This document shows positions 22,910 through 34,816 of a stretch of DNA of 64,000 bases, piece after piece. Location: contig CH003021.1 of the NCBI GenBank assembly GCA_000149265.1, positions 1,383,831 through 1,447,830 on the forward strand, read 5' to 3'. This DNA is from Ciona savignyi (taxonomy: Eukaryota; Chordata; Ascidiacea; Phlebobranchia; Cionidae). The position numbers were made by a program, and so were the translations under genes. The notes under the pieces are model-generated. The model ran no database searches. It was not told the origin of the DNA and was given only the letters and a program-made list of their open reading frames with translations. Within the stretch, counting starts at the first letter, position 1; each line of letters opens with the position of its first letter.

Positions 22910-24202
22910 ACACTGAACTGTGTGAAAGATTGATAAATGTTTATAGGTGAACGGGTATATATACAGTCGATTGGGGCCTTGAGCAAGGACACTTATAGAA
23001 CATCGCCTGATCCGCTGGTTTAATGTGTCCTACTCTAAAACTGAGTAAACATCTTCATCAAATACAAAACAACACATGGAAATAACTTTTATTAGTCAAC
23101 TGCGGGCAGAAGATAATCTGACCGATACCATGGGATAATGCTTTCTTCAAATCCGCAAGGTAATTTGACGATTGTTCATGATCTCCTTGTTTTTTCCTAA
23201 CCACAATGATAAAACAAAACCAAAATCTTCAGTTGGGCAACACTAACTACAAAATTGATGGAATAAGAAAAATTGCTCACTAAAAGTAGGACACTAATTG
23301 TAATAATGCCATACACACTAATCTCAACCCCAACTGTAACCCCAGCCCTAACAGTAACCCTAATGTTGTGCAATCTAACCCTTTCCCTCCTTTTAGTTCA
23401 GGGAGACACCAAACTAGATAACTTTTGGGTTTTTTTGGTGCCTTCCTATTTTGCTGTGGTATCTTGCCATTTTTTTTATTAATTGTTGATATATATTTTA
23501 TTTCTTATTTATTTATTTTTATATTTAATTTACATTAATTATAAGGTGGCATCTGCTTCGATAACCGCATGGTTTCTCGGTGACTCTTTGTTAAACTTCA
23601 GTTTAATTTTTTTTCGTATTGTTATTATTTTGTTTTTGTGCGTTTAACAAATAAAATATGTTTGTTTGATTGATTGATTGATATATATATATATATATAT
23701 ATATGACATGTATTTTCGAATTGTTGGTAGTAAACGCTGCAGCGAAAGAAACAAAAATAAAAATTGTACTGTATTGTTTTTTAGTTTTCCCCTATACTGT
23801 AATATATAGCTGGTGAAAACAGCTTGTCTTTGAGTAGCCTATTCTCAGTTTTAGAAAAGATATGTCATCAAAAGTCGGTATAGAATATACACTTGTAGGC
23901 TAGTACTTTTCTGTGTAAATACAACTTAAACTGGGTTATTTTGTAATAATAGGACAGTAGACTGGACTTATAACCCTTACTGCGATTTTCTGAAATATGG
24001 GATCAACTGTATTTAGTGCGCTGACAGTGCCGCGGGCTTCAACAAAATAATCAACTGTAAAGTGATGACTAAGCGGTACAAGCGCAATTCGAGTGTTGTC
24101 AGTCACTGAAAAGAGAAGAAGGACCATTCTATATCACAACGCGAGCCTGTAAAACTGAAGAAATCCGACTCCATACGAAAATAGTATAAAATAGAAATCT
24201 TA
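22910..24202. other. upstream region of Rab11-FIP gene
   Basis: No coding sequence is recognised. A very degenerate SINE-like stretch spans about 22965-23230 (CCTTGAGCAAGGACACTTA, AATTTGACGATTGTTCATG). Telomere-like words occur at 23315-23390 (CCCAACTGTAACCCCAGCCC). A dinucleotide TA/AT tract of about 24 bp lies at 23681-23704. Promoter or 5' UTR exons of the FIP gene are expected here. Confidence 0.45.
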
Positions 24203-24457
24203 GGGGATAGGAAATTCACGTTTATCGCCGTGAATGGGAAAACCAAGGGGGTTAACACATGGGTAAACTTCAGATCACCTCGCGCCCACCGTCGGGCGAC
24301 CAGAGCTATTGCAGTGTGTTGTGTTTGAATTATTCAATGGCAATGTCCGTTAAGTGTCATGTCCAAGGACGCAACCGACTACCTATCGACCAGTTTCTAA
24401 TCTTACACCTTTCGGCTGAACGGCGTCGCACTAAACCACCAGACTAACCGGTCGGAC
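24203..24457 (-). mobile_element. SINE copy, minus strand
   Basis: The minus-strand copy reads, on the plus strand, GGGGATAGGAAATTCACG, GTGAATGGGAAAACCAAGG, GATCACCTCGCGCCCACC, GAGCTATTGCAGTGTGTTG, CCAAGGACGCAACCGACTA and a head complement ending GACTAACCGGTCGGAC. It is nearly full length with an internal deletion. Confidence 0.85.
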
Positions 24458-24934
24458 GATTCTACATACTTTATTTAGAAGGTGGAATTAACAGGATAGT
24501 TAACTTAACAGGACATGTTACACGCAATTCTATCCACCAATTTAGCACCACACAATAAGATTTATAGGAGATTTCTACCGATGCGTGCGTTGCACAGCAA
24601 CGTGATGTCCTGAATAAATATGGCCAGAAAGAACGGACCAATGAACACTAATCACCAACTACTGTGGCTAAAGAAACATTTAAATTTAACGAAAATACGT
24701 ATTCTTTTCGAATTATGAAAGGTCAGGGATCTGTTTTTTAAGGACATCGGAGCGGAAACCGGCCGAATTCAAAGTACCACCTTCCAATAAGCAACTGTCG
24801 AAACGTGACTTCACATTAAAAGGTATTGTAACCATAGAGTACTAATATACAGCAGCTTTTCCATCAATGAATGAGTATCTGAAAGAATGGACTTAAATTG
24901 CAATTAACAGTTTGATGTCAACTTATTCTGTTGA

Positions 24935-25335
24935 AGCACTTGAAAAACCTTAAGCCAGAGTTTGATCGCTACCTCCCGATTGAAAATCTGACATCACAGC
25001 TGTGTGTCAGAAATCCGTTTCTATTAAATGTTGGCAACTTATACAAATATATCGCAGGACTACATAAACAGCGTATTGATCTGCACCACGACGGACACCA
25101 TTGACAACTTTTATTCATAATGTCACTTGAAGAGTATTGGACTTCTGTTAAGCAAAAGTTGGTAATATATAGTCATGAAATTTCCTGCTCCCTTTACAAC
25201 CACATATATCTGTGCAAGAAGGGAGTTTGGCGCTGACCGTGGTTAAAACCAAGTATCACAATCACCTATAGACCCTGGCCATGACCTAGAAATCTCAGTC
25301 CTAGCGCTCGCACTGAATCACTGACGGTTTTGTAA
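24935..25335 (+). pseudogene. hAT (ZBED5/SCAND3-type) transposase relic
   Basis: Broken plus-strand frames read LKNLKPEFDRYLPIENL, LHKQRIDLHHDGHH, MSLEEYWTSVKQKL and YICARREFGA, then DPGHDLEI. This order matches the C-terminal dimerisation part of ZBED5/SCAND3-like hAT transposases: a RYFP segment, EELIDL.CDG, EFW..VK.EYP, TYLCEAGF, and DPGHDLR. Stops and frameshifts interrupt it, so it is a dead fossil. Terminal inverted repeats were not found. Confidence 0.65.
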
Positions 25336-25449
25336 TAAATCATTGCTTCATGTAAAAAAAGTAGTAGTGCTGACATTAAAAGTACAATCATATTGAGGTT
25401 TGGGTCGTGAGGTTTTTATTTAACTCAGATTTGGGTCGCGCTCAAAGAA

Positions 25450-25748
25450 GTTCGGCTGGTTAGTCTGCGGTTAAGTGCGTCGCCTTTCAATCGAAAGGTT
25501 GCAGGTGCGAAACTGGTCGCTAGCTAGACGGTTGTATCCGTGGACTAGGCGCTTTATGGACATTGCCTAAACCTATAGCGGATTAATGGGTTCTACCAAA
25601 TAGAAGGAACGTATATATCATACACAACACACTGTAATAGTTCCGGTAATCCGACACTGGGCGCGAGGTGATCTGACGATTGCATGTGTGTTAATTCCCT
25701 ATGTTTTCCCATTTACGTGGATAAACATGAACATCCTATCCTATCCTA
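25450..25748 (+). mobile_element. full-length SINE copy
   Basis: The tRNA-like head is GGTTAGTCTGCGGTTAAGTG with TTTCAATCGAAAGGTTGC. The body includes GGATTAATGGGTTCTACC and GGGCGCGAGGTGATCTGA. The tail is AACATGAACATCC followed by TATCCTATCCTA repeats. Confidence 0.88.
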
Positions 25749-25884
25749 AGTTTGGGAACCAGTGCCCTAGTATGTTTTAGGTATTATAGCGACCAATCTA
25801 ATTATCTAAATTTTAATAACTTGTATATAATGTTAGTCCACTGTCCATAAAAAGGGAATCATTTTTTTAATTACTGCGTAATTT

Positions 25885-27560
25885 AGAACGTATTACATAC
25901 AAGGTCTCAGAGTTAAAAGTACCTGTACGGACCGAGAAAGTGTCTTTAAATTGGCTGATATACTACAAAAAAATATATTTAGAATGCTCCACCCAGATAA
26001 ATAACGGTTTACAAGATTATCCCACTCTCTAGTGGTCGGAAGCCGAATCGATTTTAATTTATTGTCCCAAAGCCTATTTGGCCGAACAATTTCGGCTAGC
26101 ATCTTACCCAGTGTACATTCCGATCATCGTCACAGCTGAAATTCAAAGTAATGAACGAGGCCGAGGTCGCGGCAATTGAAAATTCAACAACATGTTGCTT
26201 AATGACGAAAAGTTCGTCAACCTGACTAAAGACAAAATTGCAGACTTTAAATTACACAAGATTGTGGGATTTCACCAGGGACACTGTGGAACACGTTGAA
26301 GGCTGTTCTAATAAATGTCAATTGCATTTAATATAGTGCAATCAAAAACGAAAGGACAAAAACAAACAACAGCAACTAGAGAACGCCCTTTCGTTAACGA
26401 CAAGAAAGTTAGTAAATGCAAATACCAACGAAGCGGTTACACCGGCTGCGCTAAGAGCAACTTAAATGCAACTCTACGAACTTGCCGCCTTGAACAGCAA
26501 GGGGGTAATATCGAGGATACTGCAGTCATTGCACAATTACTTCCGTGAACTTTATGCACCCACTATACTGATACCATACCAAAAGTGGATTTTAACAAGT
26601 ATATCTTAAAGTTCTGAGGAGTCCTGTGATTGCTTCGGACGAACAAGAACAACGCGAAAACGAAATAACTGAATCTGAATGTTTCACAGAACTCTGAACC
26701 ATGAAGAACATTGAATCTCCTGGACTTGATGGTTATACTGCAGAATTTTACATTTTTTGGAAAAACATAAAATACATTTTTATGAAAACTTTAAATTGGT
26801 CATTTACACAATCGGAATTGCCAGATTCGTCAAATATACCGGGGTTATAACCCTTCTTTTAAAACCGAGAAAATACGCTGCCTCTACAGATAGTTACTGA
26901 TGTCCTATTACTTTGCTAAATGTGGATTACAATACCGTGGAACCCCGCTTGACGACCACCTCTTTATCGGGATCACTTCAGTGCGGCCCCAAATAATTTA
27001 CTATGGTAATGCATTGCATTTTGTTTCAAAAACGCGACCACCCCGGTTTCCAAATCAGGACCGCCATATTTTGGTCCAAAACTTTAAATTTAACTCCGCT
27101 AACGCGACCGCTTGATGACGGTCCCATAGGTGGTCAGGTAAGCGGGGTTCCACTTATAACAATTCTAAAAGATCAATTGTCGAAACACAGCTCCGCTTAT
27201 TTCAAATCATTGAATCTTAGTGCTAGGCCTATTGTAATAAAAAAACTGAATTATATAAATTAAAGATAATTTACTCGGATAAATGTTAGGTGGGCCTTAT
27301 TGAGCCGGAAACACTAACTCACTTATTTTGTACACACACACTTTCAAGTTTTTAAAATGAAGCTGAAAATTGAATCGCTGCTAAATTAAGAAACCCCTTT
27401 CATTGCGCCACATGAACATGATATTTGGAGCCCCGAGATCAACAAAATGTGCTTAATTGCCTCTTTTTTATGTGCGAGATATATTATTTATCGTAGCAAA
27501 ATTAAAAATCCCTTCGTAAATGCCTTTATTAATTTTATCGCAAATGTCTGAGTTTATGTG
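25885..27560 (+). pseudogene. L1/Tx1-type LINE relic (endonuclease to C-terminus)
   Basis: Disrupted plus-strand frames show, in order: an endonuclease end (RMLHPDK, FTRLSHSLVVGSRIDF, ILPSVHSDHR at about 25980-26130); the linker (ERGRGRGN, then a stop where Trp is usual, then KFNNMLLNDEKFVNL) near 26150-26215; the start of the reverse transcriptase (NIESPGLDGYTAEFY, FTQSELPDSSN, ITLLLKPRK) at 26705-26880; and a C-terminal piece with LIEPETLTHLFCT (27292-27335) and SPEINKMCLIASFLCARYII (27432-27490). The core of the reverse transcriptase is lost. A TIR element (26935-27154) is inserted in it. Stops and frameshifts show it is inactive. Confidence 0.78.
26935..27154. mobile_element. 220-bp TIR element (Tigger/pogo-like MITE) inside LINE relic
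   Basis: The left end is CCGTGGAACCCCGCTTGACG and the right end is AGCGGGGTTCCACT, inverted. Internal subterminal words are also inverted (GACCACC / GGTGGTC). TA is found at both flanks (26933-26934 and 27155-27156), as expected for Tc1/mariner-pogo insertion. There is no coding capacity. Confidence 0.72.
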
Positions 27561-29399
27561 AACTATTATCTACGCATATTTCCCCTGCTGTTTTGCTATA
27601 TATGTACAAGTACATTATCCGGCCCGATGGTCTAACGGTTAAGTGCGTCGTCTTTCAATCGAAAGATTGCAGGTGCGAAACTGGTCGCTAGCTAGTCGGT
27701 TGTGTCCTTGGGCAAGGCACTTTACGGACATTGCCTGAGCCCAGCGGATTAATGGGTTCTACCAAATTGAAGGAACGTATCTAACATATACAACACACTG
27801 CAATAGCTCCGGTAACCCGACGATGGGCGCGAGGTGATCTGACCATTGCCCGTGTGTTAAACCCCTTGGTTTTCCCATTCACGGGGATAAAGATGAATAT
27901 CCTGAATATCCTGAAGTAGTCTACAACACAACGTGTTGCTTTCCCGCGTTATATAGGCTGTATGGTATAATACATAGTGGTTTAATATTTTTAGTTTTAT
28001 GGTGGTTAAATTATATTTTAATACTTATTTATATTTAGTATATGATAAGCCCATTTATGTGCATTAATTAACGGGCTAAGTTTCGAACCCACAATGGGCT
28101 TATGAGTTTAAATATCGCATCCATATGGGGGAAGTATAGAGCCGATTTAAATTCCGAATTGTAAGGTATGCCGCTATGTAAACAATAGGCTGTGTGATAA
28201 AAAAGTTTGAGGTTTAAAAAAAGATTTAACCTATTTTAATCATTCTTTTCGGACTAGCGATGAAGGTAGTGTATATAAATTGCTTACTAGCCAAATACCA
28301 ACTAGTCCTATTTGCTTGCGATGCGGTTCATTTTCTATTGATGTTGCAATTATAATTGGATTAAGGTAGCATTTAAAATTTATATAGGATATAAAACCGC
28401 GGAAAGTTATCACGTGGGCAGTTGTCAGATTATCTCGCGAATCCGTGTGGCAGCTTTAATCCACAGATAACGGCCAAAAGACACTACCAACTAGCAAGCC
28501 ATCAGTTAAGTTCCGAAACGCTTTAACTAAAACGCCACGCACTTACTCGCCAAGCTATTCTGCCGGACATGTAATAATGTAAGACTTTAATGTTTCCATT
28601 TCACAAAGTGTAAATTTACTAGAAGTTCTTCTCGTGAAAAAAGTTCTGATGATTATAAAATTAACTTTAGGCATTTTCCAATTCAATACATTTATTAGGA
28701 ATTATGCAATCGTATAATATTTTATTAGTAATGAAAATACCTTTTAAGTAATGTATTTGCTTATCAGTTTGTGTCCACGCTTTTTACAAATATTAGTTCA
28801 ACCCATGTCAAAACTGTAGGGTCAAACATCCGGTTTTTAAACCATTGTTTTTACCCTGCTCTTCTCCTTAAAAAGACTGAACTGACAAACAATGATAAAT
28901 AATGAAGATGTTTGTTTAATAATCTAACACCGCCCCTGTGCATTGTCAAATAGATACCAGTTAAATAGAGGATTCATTCGTTTACTCATTCATATTGGTA
29001 CACCAGTGTCTGACAAGCGACCAAATGACATCTATCATAAAGTTTATTGCAATAAAATTGATGGATGATTCTATCCCATTTCTGTCTGTTTTGTCTAAAT
29101 GTAAAGTGTATTTTAACTATAATATAAAAGAGAATGATCTTTATTTTAATCCACATTTTTGAAACAATGCTATTAAAATGGGGTATTTATTAAAATACCA
29201 TGTATCAACAGTTGGGTTTTCCCAAGCTATCGTAGTGTGTTGTGCATTGGTATAACTTTAGTCTAATGAGTCTCTTGATCAAGGCAATATTGATATCAAA
29301 TATCTTGTTGAAGGACAACCAACTGAAAGATAGATACAAAAACCATTACCAGTACATTTTCAGGTTTTTCGTGATACTGCGTTGTAACTTTTATTAAGC
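27561..29399. other. intergenic DNA 5' of the C1orf21-like gene
   Basis: Apart from the full-length SINE (27617-27913) and a short SINE-like scrap near 29205-29255 (TTTTCCCAAGCTATCGTAG), nothing is recognised. The promoter of the gene starting at 29400 should lie in the right part. Confidence 0.45.
27617..27913 (+). mobile_element. full-length SINE copy (best preserved, plus strand)
   Basis: A complete head is present (CCCGATGGTCTAACGGTTAA, CGAAAGATTGCAGGTGCGAA). The body has TTGTGTCCTTGGGCAAGGCA, GACATTGCCTGAGCCCAGCG, CACACTGCAATAGCTCCGG and CGACGATGGGCGCGAGGTGA. The tail reaches GATAAAGATGAATATCC and a duplicated TGAATATCC. It is a good reference for the family in this window. Confidence 0.9.
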
Positions 29400-32300
29400 A
29401 TGGGGTGTAACTTTTCAAAGCGACCTGTTAAAGTTGTGACTTTGGGAAGTATAGAAAACAGTGAAGAAAATAATACAGGTACCAGTATAAACTTTTAATG
29501 TAACACAATTGATATTTTCATTAAAATGACACCTATGGTACCCCACAAGTGTTAAGAAAATTACAAGTATGTTTTATAAACCTTTGACCTAATTAAAGAT
29601 ATTTTAATAAAAATGTTAATAACATCAACACCATTACTTAAAAGTTAATAGAAGTCTTGGCACAATTGTCATGCAAGCTTTTCGTGGGTGATTGGTTCCT
29701 TTATACACAAGATTGTGACTATGAAATAATTTTTTGTTGCAAGCAAAAAAACAAAACATTCTTAATGTTCTATTTTTAGATACGAAAAGAAATTCTTTTA
29801 CCAAGTCAGACGAATCTACTATCTGCCCAAGCAGTCTTAGTGAGAACTATGAAATTGAACAAAACAAGTTTCAATCCTCTCACATTTTTGTGGCACATCG
29901 CTCGAAATCTGTTGATTTATCAAAAAACGGTTCAGTTCATCATGATGACCCTCCTGTTGCCATGGCGACAATAATCAGAGGAGCTTCCATATCCAAAATG
30001 TCAGAGAACAATGGCGATCAAATAAACAATGTTTTGTTGCCAAACCAGACTGACTGTGCCACTGTGTGTGCAAATGAACAGCAGAATAGAAATAATATTA
30101 TCGCTTCACAAAGAGCATTAGGTTTTCGAAGAAATGTGAATCACAGAAGAGTCAGTGCTGGAGAGTTGAAGGTGAGGTAATCAATTCTGTTATGCTTGTA
30201 ATCATACCAGGTTTGGGTTTGTAGGATTGTAATTTGGATGATAAATGTATTTAGCATTAAAAGCATTGGTCGAACTTCAATACATTTTTTATCCCCTTCT
30301 TACATAGATGGCAGGAAATGGGACTTTTTGGTTTATATTGTTCAAAATTTTAAATTTTGTTGCCAAACTATGTACAAATAACAGGAAGTAACTAGAGTAT
30401 AATATTAATTTAATATACAGTTCAAATGTACTGTATTTCATGTCGCCCAGAGAAATAATTAGAAATGATGACCAAATTATTTTTTAGAATTCTCCAAGTT
30501 TAAAAACCTGTGTAGCTCATCCCGTGATGCGTCGAACTTCGGAACCCAACCTGGACAGCTCATTTGCCAAACCTACTTTGTCAGAAATCAAACAAAAGTT
30601 TATCCCATTTGGTCCTAGAAATAGGTTTGTTTTTTTCATTTTCTTTTATTTGTTATAGATATTCATTCATTTAAATGCTTAGTCATACCATGAATGCAAG
30701 CTGCTTTTATTGCAATGTGTTATTTTATGCATTGTATAATATTTTAAAACATGTTTGTTTGGTTGTGGAACAACATCCAGTAATTGAAACTGCTGCAATT
30801 TTGCGGAGTTACTTGGATAGGTTTCACATTTAAAAAAAAAATTGTATTGTGTTCGCTTTTTTTAGATTTTTGTTACAAACTCAATGGGAAATTAAATATG
30901 CTTACGTTTTAATGCATTTTTCAGTAAATTGACATTGACACAAAGTCAAAAAGATTTTTTCCGAATGTTGGACGAAAAAATTGCACAGGTGAGCGTTTGT
31001 TTTTTTTATTTTGCCAATGCTGTTAAAAATCTCTCTGCATAAAAAAATATTTCTGCATTATCAAAAAAAGGAGTGAAACGCTTTTGACATATGCCATATA
31101 ATTTTGACCTCATCACCAAACAAAAATATAAAGTACAAACACTTTTAAAGGAACTACAGGTTTTAAATACCAGTGCTGTAAATTGGTTTATATTGATTTT
31201 AGATTTGAAATTTTAGTTAATTTTTAAGCATCATTCATCAATGACCGGCACTAGCTGAATCTATATTGTTTCTCTATGTTGAACCGAACTTCCAAGCTTG
31301 CATTTTCTAATAAAGTCTGGTATCTATTTATTTATATTTGGCAAGCTTTGTTTAAACAAACAAACAAATATATTGCATTGCCAACAAGCAGACAAATAAA
31401 TTAAAGCAAGTGAAAAATATTACAATAAAGTCACCAAACCTGAGTAAAAGGTAACCCCCTATCTCCTAATTCTCTTAATATCGTTTATTGTTCATTAAGA
31501 AAGATTGTATAACAGCGTATAACAGCAATCAGTTAATTTGAAAAGGTATTCATATCCATGAGAAACTATCAACATACATATTGCGTACTTGCACTGTAAT
31601 ATTTAAGGATAGACATAACATTTTCCTTTTAAAATACAAGATTTTTTTCAATTTGTAGAGCAAAAAAAACACGAGACCTGTCTTGTTATGATAAATAAAA
31701 AACGGTTGTAAATGTTATTTTGTGCCTATAGCATAGTTTAAACAAACTTCCCAATAAATATAATTTATGAAATAAACACATTGGCCTTGGTTCAAGGACG
31801 GTAGCTGTGACAGTTTGCCTTGATATTATTAACAATGATTACCTTTTTATTGGTGTGATTAGTGAACACTTGGCAAGCAAGACCTCTAATAAAGCTATCA
31901 ACATGTTGTGCAGTGTTTGTTGGATGACAGTAAAGAAAAATTATACATATTTGGTTGGTTGCAAGATTTTCATATGATGGCCAAAACTGTGTCCTGTTTC
32001 CCATTGCCATAGGTTTATTACCTGGCTATGTAAACAGTTTCCACTCTGGTCATTGACTTGTGACAGTCAGGCCTATCATTCTACTGTTAATAAACTGAGT
32101 GTCTTCAACTTTGATTTATATTATTTGGTGTAGCCAAACCAGTGTAAGGCTTTTGTGGCAGTAAACTCAAGATGGGGGGCAATGTACATTCGGTCTGGAT
32201 ATTAATAGCGCCTTTATGTCTTGTTTGCCAAAAATGCTCTTTTTCAATTCAGAGAGATTTTATGAGAGAACTAACACAATCTGGTTTAACGGTCTCAGAG

Positions 32301-34102
32301 TTCGCTCACTTCACGTTTAAGGAGGCTTAAGTCCATTTCAAAGTTAACAAGCGTCATATGAACCCCATATGTACATTGTATTCATCCCATAAATTCTGAC
32401 GATGGACTATGTGCTTGTGTTTAAACTTGTTGTATATTGTAAGAAATTTAATTTCACTTGAACAACATGCGAACGTGATAATGACCATGTGTTTTCGTAT
32501 GGTGAATTTTGTTTTTGTGTTAAAGTATATTTGCTTTTGCAAAACATACCACCAAATAGTTGCTTGTTTTTCCACATTCCAAAACAACCTTTAATAAACA
32601 CACAGGCATGCACTGTGATTGTAAAAATGCCGGTAGTTGTAAATTTGAGCAGCTATTTTTAGTATTTAATTAAATAATAGGCAATAAATAACTTTTGTTG
32701 ACATGACCTAATAACTTTATTGCCTACCACAAATAAAATTACTTTATACTTCATGCCCAAAACAGATACATGACATAACACATAAAAGAATCCCGGTTGG
32801 TAGTGGTAGTCTTTACTTGCACTCATCATTTTTAAGTCAATAATCTCAACGGCGCTATGCCTAAACCAGATGTTATCTAAAAGCCGTTTTAACTGCTCTG
32901 TATTTACCATCCTTCAGTCTTGTTTACCTTCTGTGTAACGTTAGTACCAAAGTTCTGATTGATCACAGCAGAAAGCAACTTTTCATTAATATGGGCGTTT
33001 CATTTACCATTTGTTCGTCGATATTGCGCATCTTTGATCTCTTTCAGTGATATATTTGATTATTTACTAAGATAAATGTCTGAAATCCTTTATTTGTTCA
33101 CAACTTAAAATATGTAACACTTACTGTTTAAAAATGTGGTGCATTTTTCAAAAAAGGTTATTGTATTTTATTTAACGACCAACACCTTGTATACACACAA
33201 GTATCTTTATCAAGCAATATGAAAATATTGACTTTTCATTTTAGTACAGCTTCTTGCGTACTAAGCAATCAATTGATCTTCTCCGTTACCTTGACTACCC
33301 ATATTAAAAACACATTTGAGTGGCTGCGGCAATATTTAAGTGGCCACTTCGTATATCAGTTGAGCCAGCCATTCCTTATCCTTATAATTGTTGAGGCATA
33401 AGTGGATTATGGTGCTTTGTTTGCATTGAACTGTATGAAAGCTTTTGTCACATTTTCAAAATATAACTATGGGGCATACGTGATCGCATCTTTCAAGAGC
33501 AGATTATTACACAGTGTATTACTTTCTCACATAACTGAGCTAAGTGTTTTTTATTGAATTTACTCTGTTTAATCATTCATCTTTCTATACAATTTATATT
33601 GAATATTTTGAACTGAATTCAGTTTTAAACAAAACTGTAGTAAACTTCACCTTAAAAAGTTTTAATTTCCCTCAGTCTTTTACTATTATTATATTAAACT
33701 GTAACTCTAACCCTGTCTTTTCTAGTAAAACAGTTACACTTACCAGTCATTGCCTCAGTTCATTCCTTTATATTTATTTAATTCAGTGGCATTTACAAGT
33801 TTTTGCATACCCAAATATTATCACCATAGTCTTTCGATGCAATTATCTACTTCAATATTTTTTTCTATTCAAATTGCATTGTGTTTTATTTGAAAAACTT
33901 TTTTTAAGTTGTATTTTAATTTCTAGATTTGAAAATAGTGTTCTAGAATATTTTATTCCATTATTGGTGTTTACTTTCCTATCTTCTTTAGGGAAGGGAC
34001 TATTGTTCAGAAGATGATCATTCTATGGCTTCGTTGAAATCTTTCCATGAACAGCGGAACAGCAGCGCAGGCTCTCACGCGATCTCAATCAGGTCCAGGT
34101 GA
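29400..34102 (+). CDS. C1orf21: MGC-type N-terminus protein, C-terminus like human C1orf21
   Basis: Exons: 29400-29478, 29780-30171, 30488-30624, 30925-30988, 33992-34102; all phases agree and give 260 residues. The start MGCNFSKR predicts N-myristoylation at Gly2 with palmitoylation at Cys3 (motif inference), so a membrane-anchored soluble protein. The middle is polar, Ser/Asn-rich and has MRRTSEPNLDSS and TLSEIKQKFIPFGPRN. The key match is SQKDFFRMLDEKIAQ joined across the last intron to GRDYCSEDD. This lines up with the C-terminus of vertebrate C1orf21, a small MGC-starting protein of about 121 residues with no established function. The tunicate protein is about twice as long and extends past the motif (HSMASLKSFHEQ... 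to SIRSR). The last intron is 3 kb. AATAAA at 34779-34784 ends the 3' UTR just before the stop of the convergent adhesion GPCR. Confidence 0.82.
30989..33991 (+). other. 3-kb last intron of the C1orf21-like gene
   Basis: AT-rich sequence without a recognised exon, RNA gene or repeat. The long open frame ending at 34017 is low-complexity Phe/Leu/Ile/Ser with no family resemblance; only its end, from 33992, is the true last exon in another frame. Confidence 0.5.
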
Positions 34103-34816
34103 CGAAATCTCCATTAACATAGAAAAATGAAATGAGCCTTACATTCTACTGATAAGCTGCGCCAAGAGAGTTATTAAGGAACGGATACTCTACAGCATTT
34201 TTAATTAAAAAACATGAAGAAAACTTTCCCATTGTGATAATTTCAAACTGCAAACCAAGAAGAAGCTATTAACTTTACATCCTATTATGCTTTACAGAAC
34301 CTGCTGTCTCTAACTTAACATGGCACTTTTTATAAAATGCTCCCTGATTATATGTTACTGTGTCTTGAAACCGTTTTGTTACATCAAATGCTGTTCTATT
34401 TCTATTTACTGCACTGTCTTATTTTAACCAACTATGTAATTTATGTTAGTGTTATGACAAGGTACAATCTGTTTGTCAGTGTTCCAAAGAGATATTAAAA
34501 TCTGATTATAAATAATACAGCTAGTATGGATGGTACAACAGAAATCATGCAAGACTGCAAGTTGCTGTTGCTACCTTTACTTGTGCACTTATTTGTCTAC
34601 ATGAAGTGATTGATTATTCGTATATACCCTGATTCTTCTATTTATTAATTTTCATGCGTTTAACAACATTTTATTCTTCCAATTTTCAAATTATATATAT
34701 TGTTGCCATTGTGCAATTTCATGAATACATGCATTTAATGTATTTTGATGACACAAAATGACACATTGTTGTTACAGAATAAAATTTGTTTTCAGCTGGT
34801 TAATTAATTAATAAGT

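Noticed and set aside
22329..22916. Plus-strand open frames opposite the Rab11-FIP first coding exon
   Set aside because: They are Ser-rich shadows of the real minus-strand EF-hand and linker exon.
23315..23395. Interstitial telomere repeat
   Set aside because: The TAACCC-like words are too degenerate and short; a mobile-element origin is more likely.
33544..34017. 157-codon plus-strand open frame
   Set aside because: Biased Phe/Leu/Ile/Ser content inside an intron; only the region from 33992 is coding, in a different frame, as the last exon of the C1orf21-like gene.
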